DNA of 11,670 nt from JBOHNM01 sp050730675 (GTDB lineage: Bacteria > Planctomycetota > Phycisphaerae > Phycisphaerales > UBA1924): the NCBI GenBank assembly GCA_050730675.1, contig JBOHNM010000130.1:1-11670 (forward strand). Reading direction: 5' to 3'. Every line of letters begins with the position of its first letter. Position 1 is the first letter of the stretch. The notes under the pieces are model-generated. The model was given only the letters and a program-made list of their open reading frames with translations. It ran no database searches and was not told where the DNA came from. This document shows, piece after piece, positions 1 through 7,059 of this stretch. The translations under genes were made by a program, and so were the position numbers.

Positions 1-860
1 CACTTGTGCTCGGAGAATTGCTGCGCCATGCCGAGCCGGCCGGCGTACCAGCCGTCGGCGAGCGTCACGCCGATGGCGTTGCCCCCCCCGGAGCGGAGCC
101 TGCGCGTGACGTCGTACCCCTGGTACTGGACGCGCAGGTTGTAGTCGGTCCATTCCGGCGCGAGGTCGTGATCGCCGACGCGCTCGCCATTGATCCGCGC
201 CTCGTAAAGCCCCAGCGCCGAGATGTAGAGCATCGCCCGGCGCACCGGCGCACCGATCTCGAACTCTTTGCGGAGCATCGGGGCGGGGAGCGCGTCCATT
301 CCCTGAAGCGGATGTCCCTTGGCCCCTTTGCCACCCTCGCCGTCCTTCGTCGCGGCGATAACCGCCGGCGGCGGCGTCGGATCACCGATCCACTTCGCGC
401 CGTGCCAGTCCGCAATGGTCGGCAGGCCAACGCCGAAAACGACCGGAATGCTCCAATCACTTGCGAGCGATTCAGCGTCAGCGTCCATGCTCTGCATCCA
501 TGCGCGAACGGTCCAAAAATACTTCGCGCCGGCCCTGAGCGCGGGGCCGGCGTACACCACGTTCGCGTTGTCAGATGACGCGACCTTGCCGGAGCTCCAG
601 ATGTCGGGATGCTCCGCCCTTGCGAGGTCGGCGGTCGTGGCGACGTGAACTTCGTACGCACTTTGCCGCACACCGCGGCGCGGATCGCGGCTTTCCCAAG
701 TGAACCGAGGAGCCGAGTCGCCGATGGCCAGCGGCTCGGTGAGATACTCGCAGCGGAGGGCTTCGGGTACGGGGCGCGGTGATGCGGTCGAACAGCCAAA
801 TTGCGTGAGGGAGGCCAAGGTGATGGTGAGAGCGATGGAGACGAGGCCGCCGGAGTTCAT
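1..860 (-). CDS. GH78 alpha-L-rhamnosidase-like protein, N-terminal part (partial)
   Basis: The frame is open from an ATG at 860-858 to the left edge, giving 286 residues without a stop, so the C-terminal catalytic region lies outside. Residues about 5-22 form a hydrophobic export signal ending at Cys23 (LTQFGC), which may be lipidated, although Gln at -3 is a poor lipobox. Residues about 36-150 resemble the Fn3-like domain at the start of GH78 enzymes (LRCEYLTEPLAI, APRFTWE, YFWTVRAW). After a Gly/Lys/Pro-rich linker (about 161-192), residues 193-286 resemble the Bac_rhamnosid_N domain (APMLRKEFEI, YISALGLYEARINGERVGD, EWTDYNLRVQYQGYDVT, LADGWYAGRLG). Such enzymes release terminal L-rhamnose from polysaccharides or glycosides. 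The export signal suggests action outside the cytoplasm. The gene is divergent from tetR. No catalytic residue is visible, so activity is inferred from the family only. Confidence 0.85.
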   Translation of the reverse strand, partial: MNSGGLVSIALTITLASLTQFGCSTASPRPVPEALRCEYLTEPLAIGDSAPRFTWESRDPRRGVRQSAYEVHVATTADLARAEHPDIWSSGKVASSDNANVVYAGPALRAGAKYFWTVRAWMQSMDADAESLASDWSIPVVFGVGLPTIADWHGAKWIGDPTPPPAVIAATKDGEGGKGAKGHPLQGMDALPAPMLRKEFEIGAPVRRAMLYISALGLYEARINGERVGDHDLAPEWTDYNLRVQYQGYDVTRRLRSGGGNAIGVTLADGWYAGRLGMAQQFSEHK

Positions 861-919
861 GGGGCGAGTCTACCGCATTGCGAACGCGGCGCTCAGAGGC
901 GTCCGCAGGCCAGGGATTC

Positions 920-941
920 CTCCGGTGCGAGGGCACCGGAG
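920..941. other. Perfect 9-bp hairpin in the divergent GH78/tetR region
   Basis: CTCCGGTGC (920-928) and GCACCGGAG (933-941) are perfect inverted repeats around the loop GAGG. No T-run follows on either strand, so a classical terminator is not supported. It lies about 60-80 nt upstream of the GH78 start codon and 130 nt upstream of tetR. It could be a 5' leader structure or a protein site for the GH78 gene. The rest of 861-1069 holds a smaller dyad, GTGAA/TTCAC (941-945, 952-956), and the tetR promoter and operator described separately. Confidence 0.45.
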
Positions 942-1000
942 TGAAATGCCCTTCACGATCCGGTTACCGAGCGGTGCGTTCAAACGCTCCAAGCGGGCGC

Positions 1001-1028
1001 TTGATCACCGAACCCATATCGATACGAT
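1001..1028 (+). promoter_or_regulatory. Possible tetR/efflux operon promoter
   Basis: TTGATC (1001-1006) and TACGAT (1023-1028) each match the sigma70 consensus at four of six positions and are 16 nt apart. The -10 box lies inside the inverted repeat at 1016-1040, the expected geometry for repression by a bound TetR protein. Transcription would begin near 1035, about 35 nt before the tetR start codon. The assignment is by eye only. Confidence 0.4.
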
Positions 1029-1040
1029 CCGTATCGATAT
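1016..1040. promoter_or_regulatory. Palindromic operator, probably for the adjacent TetR regulator
   Basis: ATATCGATACG (1016-1026) and CGTATCGATAT (1030-1040) are perfect 11-bp inverted repeats separated by ATC. A long AT-rich dyad in a GC-rich genome, 29 nt before a tetR start codon, is typical of autoregulatory TetR operators. It covers the proposed -10 box, so binding would block transcription of tetR and probably of the RND and MFP genes behind it. The dyad is seen directly; the binding protein is inferred from position. Confidence 0.75.
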
Positions 1041-1069
1041 TCCAGTCACGCCTCCGCACCGAGTCCTCG

Positions 1070-1720
1070 ATGCCGAAGACCGATCCGTCAACCTGCGCCC
1101 GTCTGCCGGGCCGCCCCCGCTGCGATGAGACCGCGCGCAGCATCCTCAAGGCCACATTCGACCTGCTGAAGACCCATGGGCTCGCCGCGCTCACGATCGA
1201 GGGCGTGGCGGCCAAGGCCGGCGTCGGCAAAGCAACCGTCTACCGGTGGTGGCCCAACCGGGCGGTTCTGGCCATCGATGCGTTCTTTGCGGAGATGTCG
1301 CCGCGGATCCCGTTCGAGGATACCGGCTCGGTCCGCGGCGATTTCCGCGCCCAGATGCACCGCGTCGTCACCGAGATGAACGGCCGCGGCGGCAAGGTGC
1401 TCGCCTCGATCGTCGCGGCCGCCCAGATGGATGAAGACGTGGCCCACGCCTTCCGCACGCGGTGGCTGGTGCCGCGCCGCGCCGAGGGCATGGAAGCGAT
1501 CAAGCGCGGTATTGAGCGGGGCGAGTTGGCAGCGGATGTGGACACCGAATTCCTATTTGATGTGCTCTACAGCCCGTTGTACTTTCGCCTGCTCATCCGC
1601 CATCAGCCGCTGACGCACGAGTTTGCCGACCGTGTCCTGACCGTCGGCTTCGCCGGGCTCAATCCGCGCCTGCGCAAGCCCGCCCCCCCTCGCCGCCGCG
1701 CCCACATCAAGTCTCGATAG
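1070..1720 (+). CDS. TetR/AcrR-family transcriptional regulator
   Basis: This 216-residue protein has the usual TetR length. An N-terminal helix-turn-helix domain covers residues about 20-66 (ETARSILKATFDLLKTHG, then LTIEGVAAKAGVGKATVYRWW at about 41-61). The C-terminal ligand-binding and dimerisation domain is variable, as in the family. The frame is open upstream to 878, but the ATG at 1070 is preferred: it places the protein start just before the conserved domain and leaves the operator at 1016-1040 outside the gene. No strong Shine-Dalgarno sequence precedes it. The stop is 23 nt before an RND permease gene on the same strand, so it is probably the local repressor of that pump, relieved by a small molecule. 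The ligand cannot be read from sequence. The tail after residue 200 is rich in Arg and Pro. Confidence 0.9.
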   Translation: MPKTDPSTCARLPGRPRCDETARSILKATFDLLKTHGLAALTIEGVAAKAGVGKATVYRWWPNRAVLAIDAFFAEMSPRIPFEDTGSVRGDFRAQMHRVVTEMNGRGGKVLASIVAAAQMDEDVAHAFRTRWLVPRRAEGMEAIKRGIERGELAADVDTEFLFDVLYSPLYFRLLIRHQPLTHEFADRVLTVGFAGLNPRLRKPAPPRRRAHIKSR

Positions 1721-1734
1721 CGCTCGTTCACCTG

Positions 1735-1746
1735 GATACGCGTATG
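1735..1746. promoter_or_regulatory. Possible second TetR half-site pair over the RND start codon
   Basis: GATACG (1735-1740) abuts CGTATG (1741-1746), reproducing the inner half-sites GATACG/CGTATC of the upstream operator but with no spacer instead of 3 nt. The core ATACGCGTAT is a perfect 10-bp palindrome and includes the first two bases of the permease ATG. It could be a weak second binding site or chance. Confidence 0.25.
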
Positions 1747-4700
1747 TGGATCGTCCGTCTTGCACTGAACCGCCCGTACACCTTCGTGGTGATGGCCCTG
1801 CTCATCATGGTGCTGGGCGTGATGTCGGCGTGGCGGATGCCCAAGGACATCTTCCCCTCGGTGGATATCCCGGTCGTCACGGTGGTGTGGACGTACACCG
1901 GCCTGTCGCCCTCGGAGATGGAGGGCCAGATCACCACCTTCAGCGAGTACTCGCTGTCGAACAACGTCTCGAACATCAAGCGGACCGAGTCGCAGACGCT
2001 CAACGGCCTGTCGGTCATCAAGATCTATTTCCAGTCCGGCACCAACATCGACGGCGCCCTGGCGCAGGTCACGGCCGTGTCGCAGACCATCCTGCGACGC
2101 ATGCCGCCGGGCACGCAGCCGCCGCTGATCATCCGCTACAACGCCTCGAGCGTGCCGGTGCTGCAGCTCGCCCTCAGCAGCGACACCCGCACCGAGTCGC
2201 AGCTCTACGACTACGGCATCTACAACGTGCGCAACCAGATCGTCACGGTGCAGGGCGCGGTGCTGCCGCTCCCCTACGGCGGCAAGGCCCGCCAGATCCT
2301 GATCGACCTCGACCCGCAGGCCCTGGCGGCGTACGGGCTGTCGGCGCAGGATGTGAACAACGCCATCAGCGCGCAGAACCTCACCCTGCCGTCGGGCTCG
2401 GCGAAGATCGGCGACAGCGAGTACACGGTGACGATCAACAGCAGCCCACCGGTGATCGCGGCCCTCGCCGACGTGCCGGTGAAGCGTGTTGACGGCAAGA
2501 CGATCTTCATCCGCGATGTCGCCAGCGTCCGCGACGGCTTCGTCGTGCAGAACAACATCGTCCGGCGCGACGGCACCCGCGGCGTCCTGCTGAGCATCCT
2601 CAAGAGCGGCGACGCTTCGACCCTGAGCGTGGTGGACCGCGTGAAGGCCCTGATCCCGACGATGCGGGACTCAGCGCCGCCCGGCACGAACATCGATCCG
2701 CTCTTTGATCAGTCCGTCTTCGTCCGCTCGTCGATCTCCAACGTGCTGCACGAGGCGGTGATCGCCGGTGCGCTCACCACGCTCATGATCCTCATCTTCC
2801 TGGGGAGCTGGCGGAGCACCATCGTGGTGGCGACGTCGATCCCGCTGTCGATCCTCATCTCGGTGCTCGCTCTCGATGCGCTCGGGTACACGCTCAATGT
2901 CATGACGCTCGGCGGGCTCGCCCTGGCCGTCGGCATCCTCGTAGATGATGCCACCGTCGAGATCGAGAACATCCATCGCAACCTGGCGATGGGCAAGCCG
3001 CTGCAACGGGCGATCCTCGACGGCGCGCACCAGATTGCTGTCCCGGCGTTTGTTGCGACGACGGCGATCTGCATCGTCTTCGTTTCGGTCGTCTTCCTTG
3101 AGGGTCCGGCGAAGTACCTCTTCGTCCCCTTCGCGCTGGCGGTCGTCTTCGCGGTCTTCGCGTCGTACATCCTCTCGCGCACCGTCGTCCCGGTGATGGT
3201 CAAGTACCTGCTCGCGGGCGAATCCCATGGTGCAGCGGCCGGGAGAGGCCTCTTCGGCCGCCTGCACGCACGGTTCGAGCGCGGATTCGAAGCCGCACGC
3301 GGGGCGTACGTCGGCGCCTTGGCATGGTCGCTGCGCCACCGGTGGGCGGTGGTGACGGCCATGGCGGTGGCGGTCGCGCTCTCGGCGGCGCTCGTCACGC
3401 GCGTCGGCCGCGACTTTTTCCCGTCGGTGGATGCCGGCCAGATCCGCCTGCACGTCGTTGCGCCGCCAAACTTGCGGATCGAAGAAACCGAGCGGCTCTT
3501 CCAGCGCGTCGAGGACACCGTCCGCGCCATCATCCCTGCCGAAGAGATCAGCCAGATCATCGACAACTTCGGACGCTTCGACGGCATCAACCTCGCCTTC
3601 CGCGACTCGGCGAACATCGGCCCCTTCGACGGCGAGATCCTCGTCTCGCTTCGACCCGGCGACCACGCGCCGACCGACGACTACATCGCCCAACTCCGCG
3701 AGGCACTCCCCCGCGATTTCCTCGGCACCACGTTCTACTTCCAGCCCGCGGACATCGTGACGCAGATCCTCAACTTCGGCCTCCCCGCGCCGATCAATGT
3801 CCAGGTCACCGGCTCCAACCGCGCGGCGATGCACGCCGTCGCACGCGACCTGCGCGACCGCATCGCCCGCATCCCCGGCATCGTCGATGCCCACGTCCAC
3901 CAGGTGACCAATGCCCCCCGCATGCACCTCGAGGTTGACCGCACCCGCGCCATCGAACAGGGGCTGACGCAGCGCGACGTCGCCAACAACATCCTCGTCA
4001 CACTCAGCGGCACCGCGCAGGTGCAGCCGACGTACTGGGTCGATCCCGCCAGCGGCCGCAACTACCTCATCGCCTCGCAGACGCCGCAGCTCTCGGTCTC
4101 GTCAATGGACGAACTGCAGCGCACGCCCGTCTCGACGCCGTCCGGTCGCTCGACACTGCTGGCGGATCTGGCCACAGTGACCCGCGCGACGACCCCCGTC
4201 AACATCACCCACGCCAACGTCCAGCCGTCGTTCGATGTCTTCGCCGCGGTCCAGGGGACGGACCTCGGCTCGGTCGCGACGCCGATCTCCAAGATCGTCG
4301 CCGACGTGAAGAGCACGCTCCCCGCCGGCTCCACCATCGAGATCCGCGGCCAGATCCTCAGCATGGACGACGCGTTCACGCAGCTCGGCATCGGGATCCT
4401 CTTCGCCGCACTGCTCGTCTACGCGCTGATGGTCGTCAACTTCCAGTCCTGGATGGACCCGTTCATCATCATCACCGCGCTGCCCGGCGCGCTCTGCGGC
4501 ATCATCCTCACCCTCTTCGCCACCCAGACGACCTTCAACGTCCCCTCGCTGATGGGCACGATCATGTGCATCGGCGTCGCGACCTCCAACTCCATCCTCA
4601 TGGTCACCTTCGCCAACGAGCGACGGCTCGCGGGCGACGACGCCATGACCGCGGCCCTCGCCGCGGGCCGCACGCGGTTGCGTCCGGTCATCATGACCGC

Positions 4701-4935
4701 GCTGGCGATGATCATCGGCATGCTCCCGATGTCCTTCGGCATCGGCGAGGGCGGCGAGCAGAACGCACCGCTCGGCCGCGCCGTGATCGGCGGCCTGATC
4801 CTCGCCACCGCCGCGACGCTCTTCTTCGTCCCCGTCGTCTACAGCCTCCTCCGCCGCACGCCGCCGAAGTTCCTCGGGGCGAGCCAGTCCGATGAGTTGC
4901 CCCAGACTGGAGAAGTTCATGCCCTCGCTCACTGA
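1744..4935 (+). CDS. RND-family efflux permease (AcrB/HAE-like)
   Basis: This 1063-residue protein is close to the usual RND length of about 1000-1050. It shows the duplicated RND plan: TM1 at about 11-30, a large periplasmic porter loop to about 335, TM2-TM6 to about 482, TM7 at about 533-552, a second periplasmic loop to about 873, and TM8-TM12 to about 1035. The proton-relay pair is present in TM4 (ILVDDATVEIEN, Asp401-Asp402). The TM11 motif RLRPVIMT keeps the equivalents of AcrB Arg971 and Thr978 (Arg978, Thr985). The TM10 position equivalent to AcrB Lys940 reads Ser948 (IGVATSNSILMV). The family exports drugs, solvents or other small molecules by proton antiport. The substrate is not predictable here. 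It follows tetR by 23 nt, and its 3' end overlaps the fusion-protein gene by 17 nt. The ribosome site is weak (GGAT at 1734-1737). Confidence 0.95.
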   Translation: MWIVRLALNRPYTFVVMALLIMVLGVMSAWRMPKDIFPSVDIPVVTVVWTYTGLSPSEMEGQITTFSEYSLSNNVSNIKRTESQTLNGLSVIKIYFQSGTNIDGALAQVTAVSQTILRRMPPGTQPPLIIRYNASSVPVLQLALSSDTRTESQLYDYGIYNVRNQIVTVQGAVLPLPYGGKARQILIDLDPQALAAYGLSAQDVNNAISAQNLTLPSGSAKIGDSEYTVTINSSPPVIAALADVPVKRVDGKTIFIRDVASVRDGFVVQNNIVRRDGTRGVLLSILKSGDASTLSVVDRVKALIPTMRDSAPPGTNIDPLFDQSVFVRSSISNVLHEAVIAGALTTLMILIFLGSWRSTIVVATSIPLSILISVLALDALGYTLNVMTLGGLALAVGILVDDATVEIENIHRNLAMGKPLQRAILDGAHQIAVPAFVATTAICIVFVSVVFLEGPAKYLFVPFALAVVFAVFASYILSRTVVPVMVKYLLAGESHGAAAGRGLFGRLHARFERGFEAARGAYVGALAWSLRHRWAVVTAMAVAVALSAALVTRVGRDFFPSVDAGQIRLHVVAPPNLRIEETERLFQRVEDTVRAIIPAEEISQIIDNFGRFDGINLAFRDSANIGPFDGEILVSLRPGDHAPTDDYIAQLREALPRDFLGTTFYFQPADIVTQILNFGLPAPINVQVTGSNRAAMHAVARDLRDRIARIPGIVDAHVHQVTNAPRMHLEVDRTRAIEQGLTQRDVANNILVTLSGTAQVQPTYWVDPASGRNYLIASQTPQLSVSSMDELQRTPVSTPSGRSTLLADLATVTRATTPVNITHANVQPSFDVFAAVQGTDLGSVATPISKIVADVKSTLPAGSTIEIRGQILSMDDAFTQLGIGILFAALLVYALMVVNFQSWMDPFIIITALPGALCGIILTLFATQTTFNVPSLMGTIMCIGVATSNSILMVTFANERRLAGDDAMTAALAAGRTRLRPVIMTALAMIIGMLPMSFGIGEGGEQNAPLGRAVIGGLILATAATLFFVPVVYSLLRRTPPKFLGASQSDELPQTGEVHALAH
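4909..4915 (+). promoter_or_regulatory. Ribosome binding site choosing the MFP start
   Basis: GGAGAAG sits 3 nt before the ATG at 4919, inside the end of the permease gene. The upstream in-frame ATG at 4892 has no comparable site. This supports start 4919 and translational coupling to the permease. Confidence 0.55.
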
Positions 4936-6250
4936 CAACTCGACGCCGAACCACACCCCCCCGGCCCCCGCCCCGGTCCAAACGGCGGCCTCGTCCGCCG
5001 CCGCTCCTCACGCTGCGCACGACCACGACGCGACTCCGCCGGAAATCGCCCAGGCCCTGCACCGCCGAACCGCGCCGTGGAAGCCGGTCGCTGTCTTCAC
5101 GTTCCTGGCCATCATGGGCGCGGCGGTCGTCGCCGTCGGGGCCTTCCCGCGCGCCGAGCGGCGTCGTGAAGTCGTCGAGACGAGCCAGAAGCTCGCCGCG
5201 GCGGCCAAGCGCGTGCAGCTCGTGGCCGTGCGCAAGGCGCCGGCAACCCACGCGTTCACTCTGCCCGCCAGCATGCAGCCGGACATGCGCGCCGATGTCT
5301 TCGCGCAGGCCACGGGCTACATCGCCCGGCGCGCCGTGGATATCGGCGCCCGCGTGCGGGCCGGAGATCTGCTGGCGGAGATCGATATCCCGCTGGTCGA
5401 GCAGGACCTCCGCCGCGCGACCGCCGCCCTCGCCGAAGCTCAAGCCGAACGCACCAGGATCGAGAAGAACCTGGACCTCGCCCGTACGACGCTCGAGCGT
5501 TGGAAGTCCATCGCGGACACCAAGGCTGTTTCGCAGCAGGACATCGACGAGCGCCAGGCGGCCTACGACGCGCTGCGCGCATCGATCGATTCCGCCCAGG
5601 CCACGATCGAATCCCGCCGGGCCGACGTCGAGCGGATCGAGCAGGAAAAGACCTTCAGCCGCGTGGTCGCGCCCTTCGACGGCGTGATCACCGCCCGCAA
5701 CATCGAGGTCGGCGACTACATCCTCGGCACCGGCGGCGCCAAGACGCCGCTGTTCAGCCTCGTCAAGAGCGACACGCTGCGCGTCTACATCGATGTGCCG
5801 CAGGCGTACGCCTACTCGGTGCGCGTCGGGCAGAAGGTCAAGCTCGCGATCCGCGAGGTCACCGGCCGCGCCATCGAAGGGACCGTGACGCGCACTTCAG
5901 GCTCGCTCGACGAACGGACACGGACACTGCGAACCGAGATCCAGATCCCCAACGCCGCGGGCGACCTCCTCGCCGGCACGTACGCCACTGTGCAACTCGA
6001 CGTCGCCGACGCCGTCTCCACCGTGATCGTCCCCGGTGCCGCCGTCATCGTCCGTGCCGAGGGCGCCAAGGTCGCCATCGTTGACGAGCAGAAGCGCATC
6101 CAGTACCTGCCCGTCACCGTCGGGCGTGACCTCGGCACCGAAGTCGAAATCACCAAGGGGCTGGGCGACGCTTCATTTGTCGTCGTCAACCTCTACGATG
6201 AATTGCAACCCGGGACCGTGGTCGAAGCCATCATGCCGAAGCCGCAGTGA
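4919..6250 (+). CDS. RND efflux periplasmic adaptor (membrane fusion protein)
   Basis: This 443-residue adaptor would bridge the RND permease and an outer-membrane channel. An unusually long N-terminal segment rich in Pro, Ala and His (1-54) precedes one membrane span at about 56-76, so it is probably anchored by an uncleaved helix rather than a lipid. The lipoyl/biotinyl half-motif lies at about 133-157 (GYIARRAVDIGARVRAGDLL). A coiled-coil hairpin rich in Ala, Glu and Arg follows at about 158-246, then the second lipoyl half APFDGVITARNIEVGDYI (251-268), a beta-barrel at about 285-365 and a membrane-proximal domain to the end. This is the HlyD/AcrA order. The start at 4919 has a good ribosome site; a 4892 start would add nine residues. 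The order permease then adaptor is the reverse of acrAB. No outer-membrane factor gene is nearby, so the pump must use one encoded elsewhere. Confidence 0.92.
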   Translation: MPSLTDNSTPNHTPPAPAPVQTAASSAAAPHAAHDHDATPPEIAQALHRRTAPWKPVAVFTFLAIMGAAVVAVGAFPRAERRREVVETSQKLAAAAKRVQLVAVRKAPATHAFTLPASMQPDMRADVFAQATGYIARRAVDIGARVRAGDLLAEIDIPLVEQDLRRATAALAEAQAERTRIEKNLDLARTTLERWKSIADTKAVSQQDIDERQAAYDALRASIDSAQATIESRRADVERIEQEKTFSRVVAPFDGVITARNIEVGDYILGTGGAKTPLFSLVKSDTLRVYIDVPQAYAYSVRVGQKVKLAIREVTGRAIEGTVTRTSGSLDERTRTLRTEIQIPNAAGDLLAGTYATVQLDVADAVSTVIVPGAAVIVRAEGAKVAIVDEQKRIQYLPVTVGRDLGTEVEITKGLGDASFVVVNLYDELQPGTVVEAIMPKPQ

Positions 6251-6263
6251 GCGCACGTTCACT
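6246..6263 (+). other. Short hairpin at the MFP stop codon
   Basis: AGTGA (6246-6250) pairs with TCACT (6259-6263), extended by one G-T and one C-G pair around the loop GCAC. It includes the TGA stop and has no following T-run, so it is at most a weak mRNA end structure. No other terminator is visible between the efflux genes and the opposing tRNA. Confidence 0.25.
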
Positions 6264-6299
6264 TCGCCCACGGAGTGCCGCGAAAAGGCGCCGAACCAA

Positions 6300-6371
6300 T
6301 GACCCCGGAGGGAATCGAACCCTCACCTCGACCTTGAAAGGGTCGCGTCCTAGCCGCTAGACGACGGGGCC
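6300..6371 (-). tRNA. tRNA-Glu (anticodon UUC)
   Basis: Read on the minus strand, the 72 nt fold as a full cloverleaf. The acceptor stem is GGCCCCG with CGGGGTC (one G-U pair) and discriminator A. The D-arm is GTC/GAC with the loop TAGCGGCTAG. The anticodon stem is CGACC/GGTCG with loop CTTTCAA, so the anticodon is UUC at 6338-6336. The variable loop is AGGT, and the T-arm is GAGGG/CCCTC with loop TTCGATT. The 3' CCA is not encoded; the next bases are TTG. It reads GAA and GAG codons and also supplies Glu-tRNA for tetrapyrrole synthesis where the C5 route is used. It stands alone, facing the efflux operon and divergent from the small-protein gene at 6495. Confidence 0.96.
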
Positions 6372-6380
6372 GAACGCCCG

Positions 6381-6386
6381 ATTCTA
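6381..6386 (-). promoter_or_regulatory. Possible -10 box of the tRNA-Glu gene
   Basis: On the minus strand this reads TAGAAT, five of six matches to TATAAT, and ends 9 nt before the mature tRNA 5' end. No convincing -35 box is seen at the usual distance. Confidence 0.35.
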
Positions 6387-6460
6387 GTCTCGTGGCCGTG
6401 AAAATCCCGCCACCTCGCCCGACCAGAGCCGGTCTTCTCGGACTCTCCACGCCCCGCCAT

Positions 6461-6466
6461 TATCAT
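6461..6466 (+). promoter_or_regulatory. Possible -10 box for the small exported protein gene
   Basis: TATCAT matches five of six consensus positions and lies 28 nt before the ATG at 6495. A dyad CGGCCG-CTTC-CGGCCG (6468-6483) immediately follows, around the expected transcription start. No clear -35 box is seen. Confidence 0.3.
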
Positions 6467-6494
6467 CCGGCCGCTTCCGGCCGATCTAATACGT

Positions 6495-6989
6495 ATGAGT
6501 ATGCACGCGCCCTCCCCTCAGACCCCCGCCGCCCAACCCGTCAAGCAGGCGTGCTCGCCGATGCGCAGCGCCACGCCCGCCATGAAGCGGCTCCTCGTTC
6601 TCTTTGTCGGCGCCTCGTGCTTCTTCGCCTTCTCCACATTCAACCGTCCGCACTCCTCCAGCGCCGACACCGGCCGTCACACCGCCATCGTGCCGCAAGG
6701 CATGATTCCCGGCCTCGCCCTCGCCCCCGTCAACGGTCTCCCCGTCGCGCCCACAACCGACGACCACGGCCGCTCGCTCATCGGCTCGCTCTCCGGCCGC
6801 GGCCTGCACGTGTGGATCTACTCTAATTCCGACGGCCCGCTCTACAGCGTCGTCAACGACAAGGGCGACCTCCTCGGCCACGACCTCACCACGCGGCAGG
6901 TCTACGAGCAGTTCCCCGATCTCAACATCCACGAGCTGCACTTCACCGGCGATCCCAAGCAGATCATGATCGTCGATCCGCGCGACTGA
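6495..6989 (+). CDS. Small membrane-anchored or exported protein of unknown function
   Basis: I do not recognise a named family for this 164-residue protein. Residues 1-30 are polar and Pro/Ala-rich. Residues about 32-48 (LLVLFVGASCFFAFS) form one hydrophobic segment preceded by Lys-Arg, which looks like a signal peptide or anchor. The C-terminal part, about 92-164, reads like a compact folded domain with LHVWIYSNSDGPLYSVVNDK, a GDLLGHDLT turn, YEQFPDL and a final strand IMIVDP. An alternative start at Met30 (ATG at 6582) gives a 135-residue protein with a conventional signal peptide and is quite possible, because neither start has a Shine-Dalgarno sequence. The gene is followed after 70 nt by the phosphorylase-like gene on the same strand, with a small TTCGGC/GCCGAA dyad (7004-7009, 7015-7020) between. 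Codon use matches the neighbours, so it is likely a real gene. Confidence 0.75.
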   Translation: MSMHAPSPQTPAAQPVKQACSPMRSATPAMKRLLVLFVGASCFFAFSTFNRPHSSSADTGRHTAIVPQGMIPGLALAPVNGLPVAPTTDDHGRSLIGSLSGRGLHVWIYSNSDGPLYSVVNDKGDLLGHDLTTRQVYEQFPDLNIHELHFTGDPKQIMIVDPRD

Positions 6990-7045
6990 TCTCTCGCCAG
7001 CGCTTCGGCCGCATGCCGAACAACTCAGCCGCGCACCCTCACCGC

Positions 7046-7051
7046 TATCCT
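7046..7051 (+). promoter_or_regulatory. Possible -10 box giving a leaderless transcript
   Basis: TATCCT lies 8 nt before the ATG at 7060, and no Shine-Dalgarno sequence precedes that ATG. If it is a true -10 box, transcription would start at or next to the start codon. No good -35 match is visible. Confidence 0.25.
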
Positions 7052-7059
7052 CGTCGGCC

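Noticed and set aside
65..799. 244-codon open frame on the minus strand
   Set aside because: It overlaps the GH78 gene in a different frame. Its translation is Arg/Ser-rich without motifs, while the GH78 frame gives clear domain matches.
920..941. Rho-independent terminator in the GH78/tetR gap
   Set aside because: The stem is strong, but no T-run follows on either strand and no gene ends there.
878..1069. Upstream extension of the TetR protein to 878
   Set aside because: It would place the operator and proposed promoter inside the coding region and add 64 residues that do not resemble the family.
2671..3927. 418-codon open frame on the minus strand
   Set aside because: It lies antisense inside the RND permease, whose motifs are unmistakable. 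The translation is rich in Arg, Asp and Glu without domain features, as expected for a GC-rich shadow frame.
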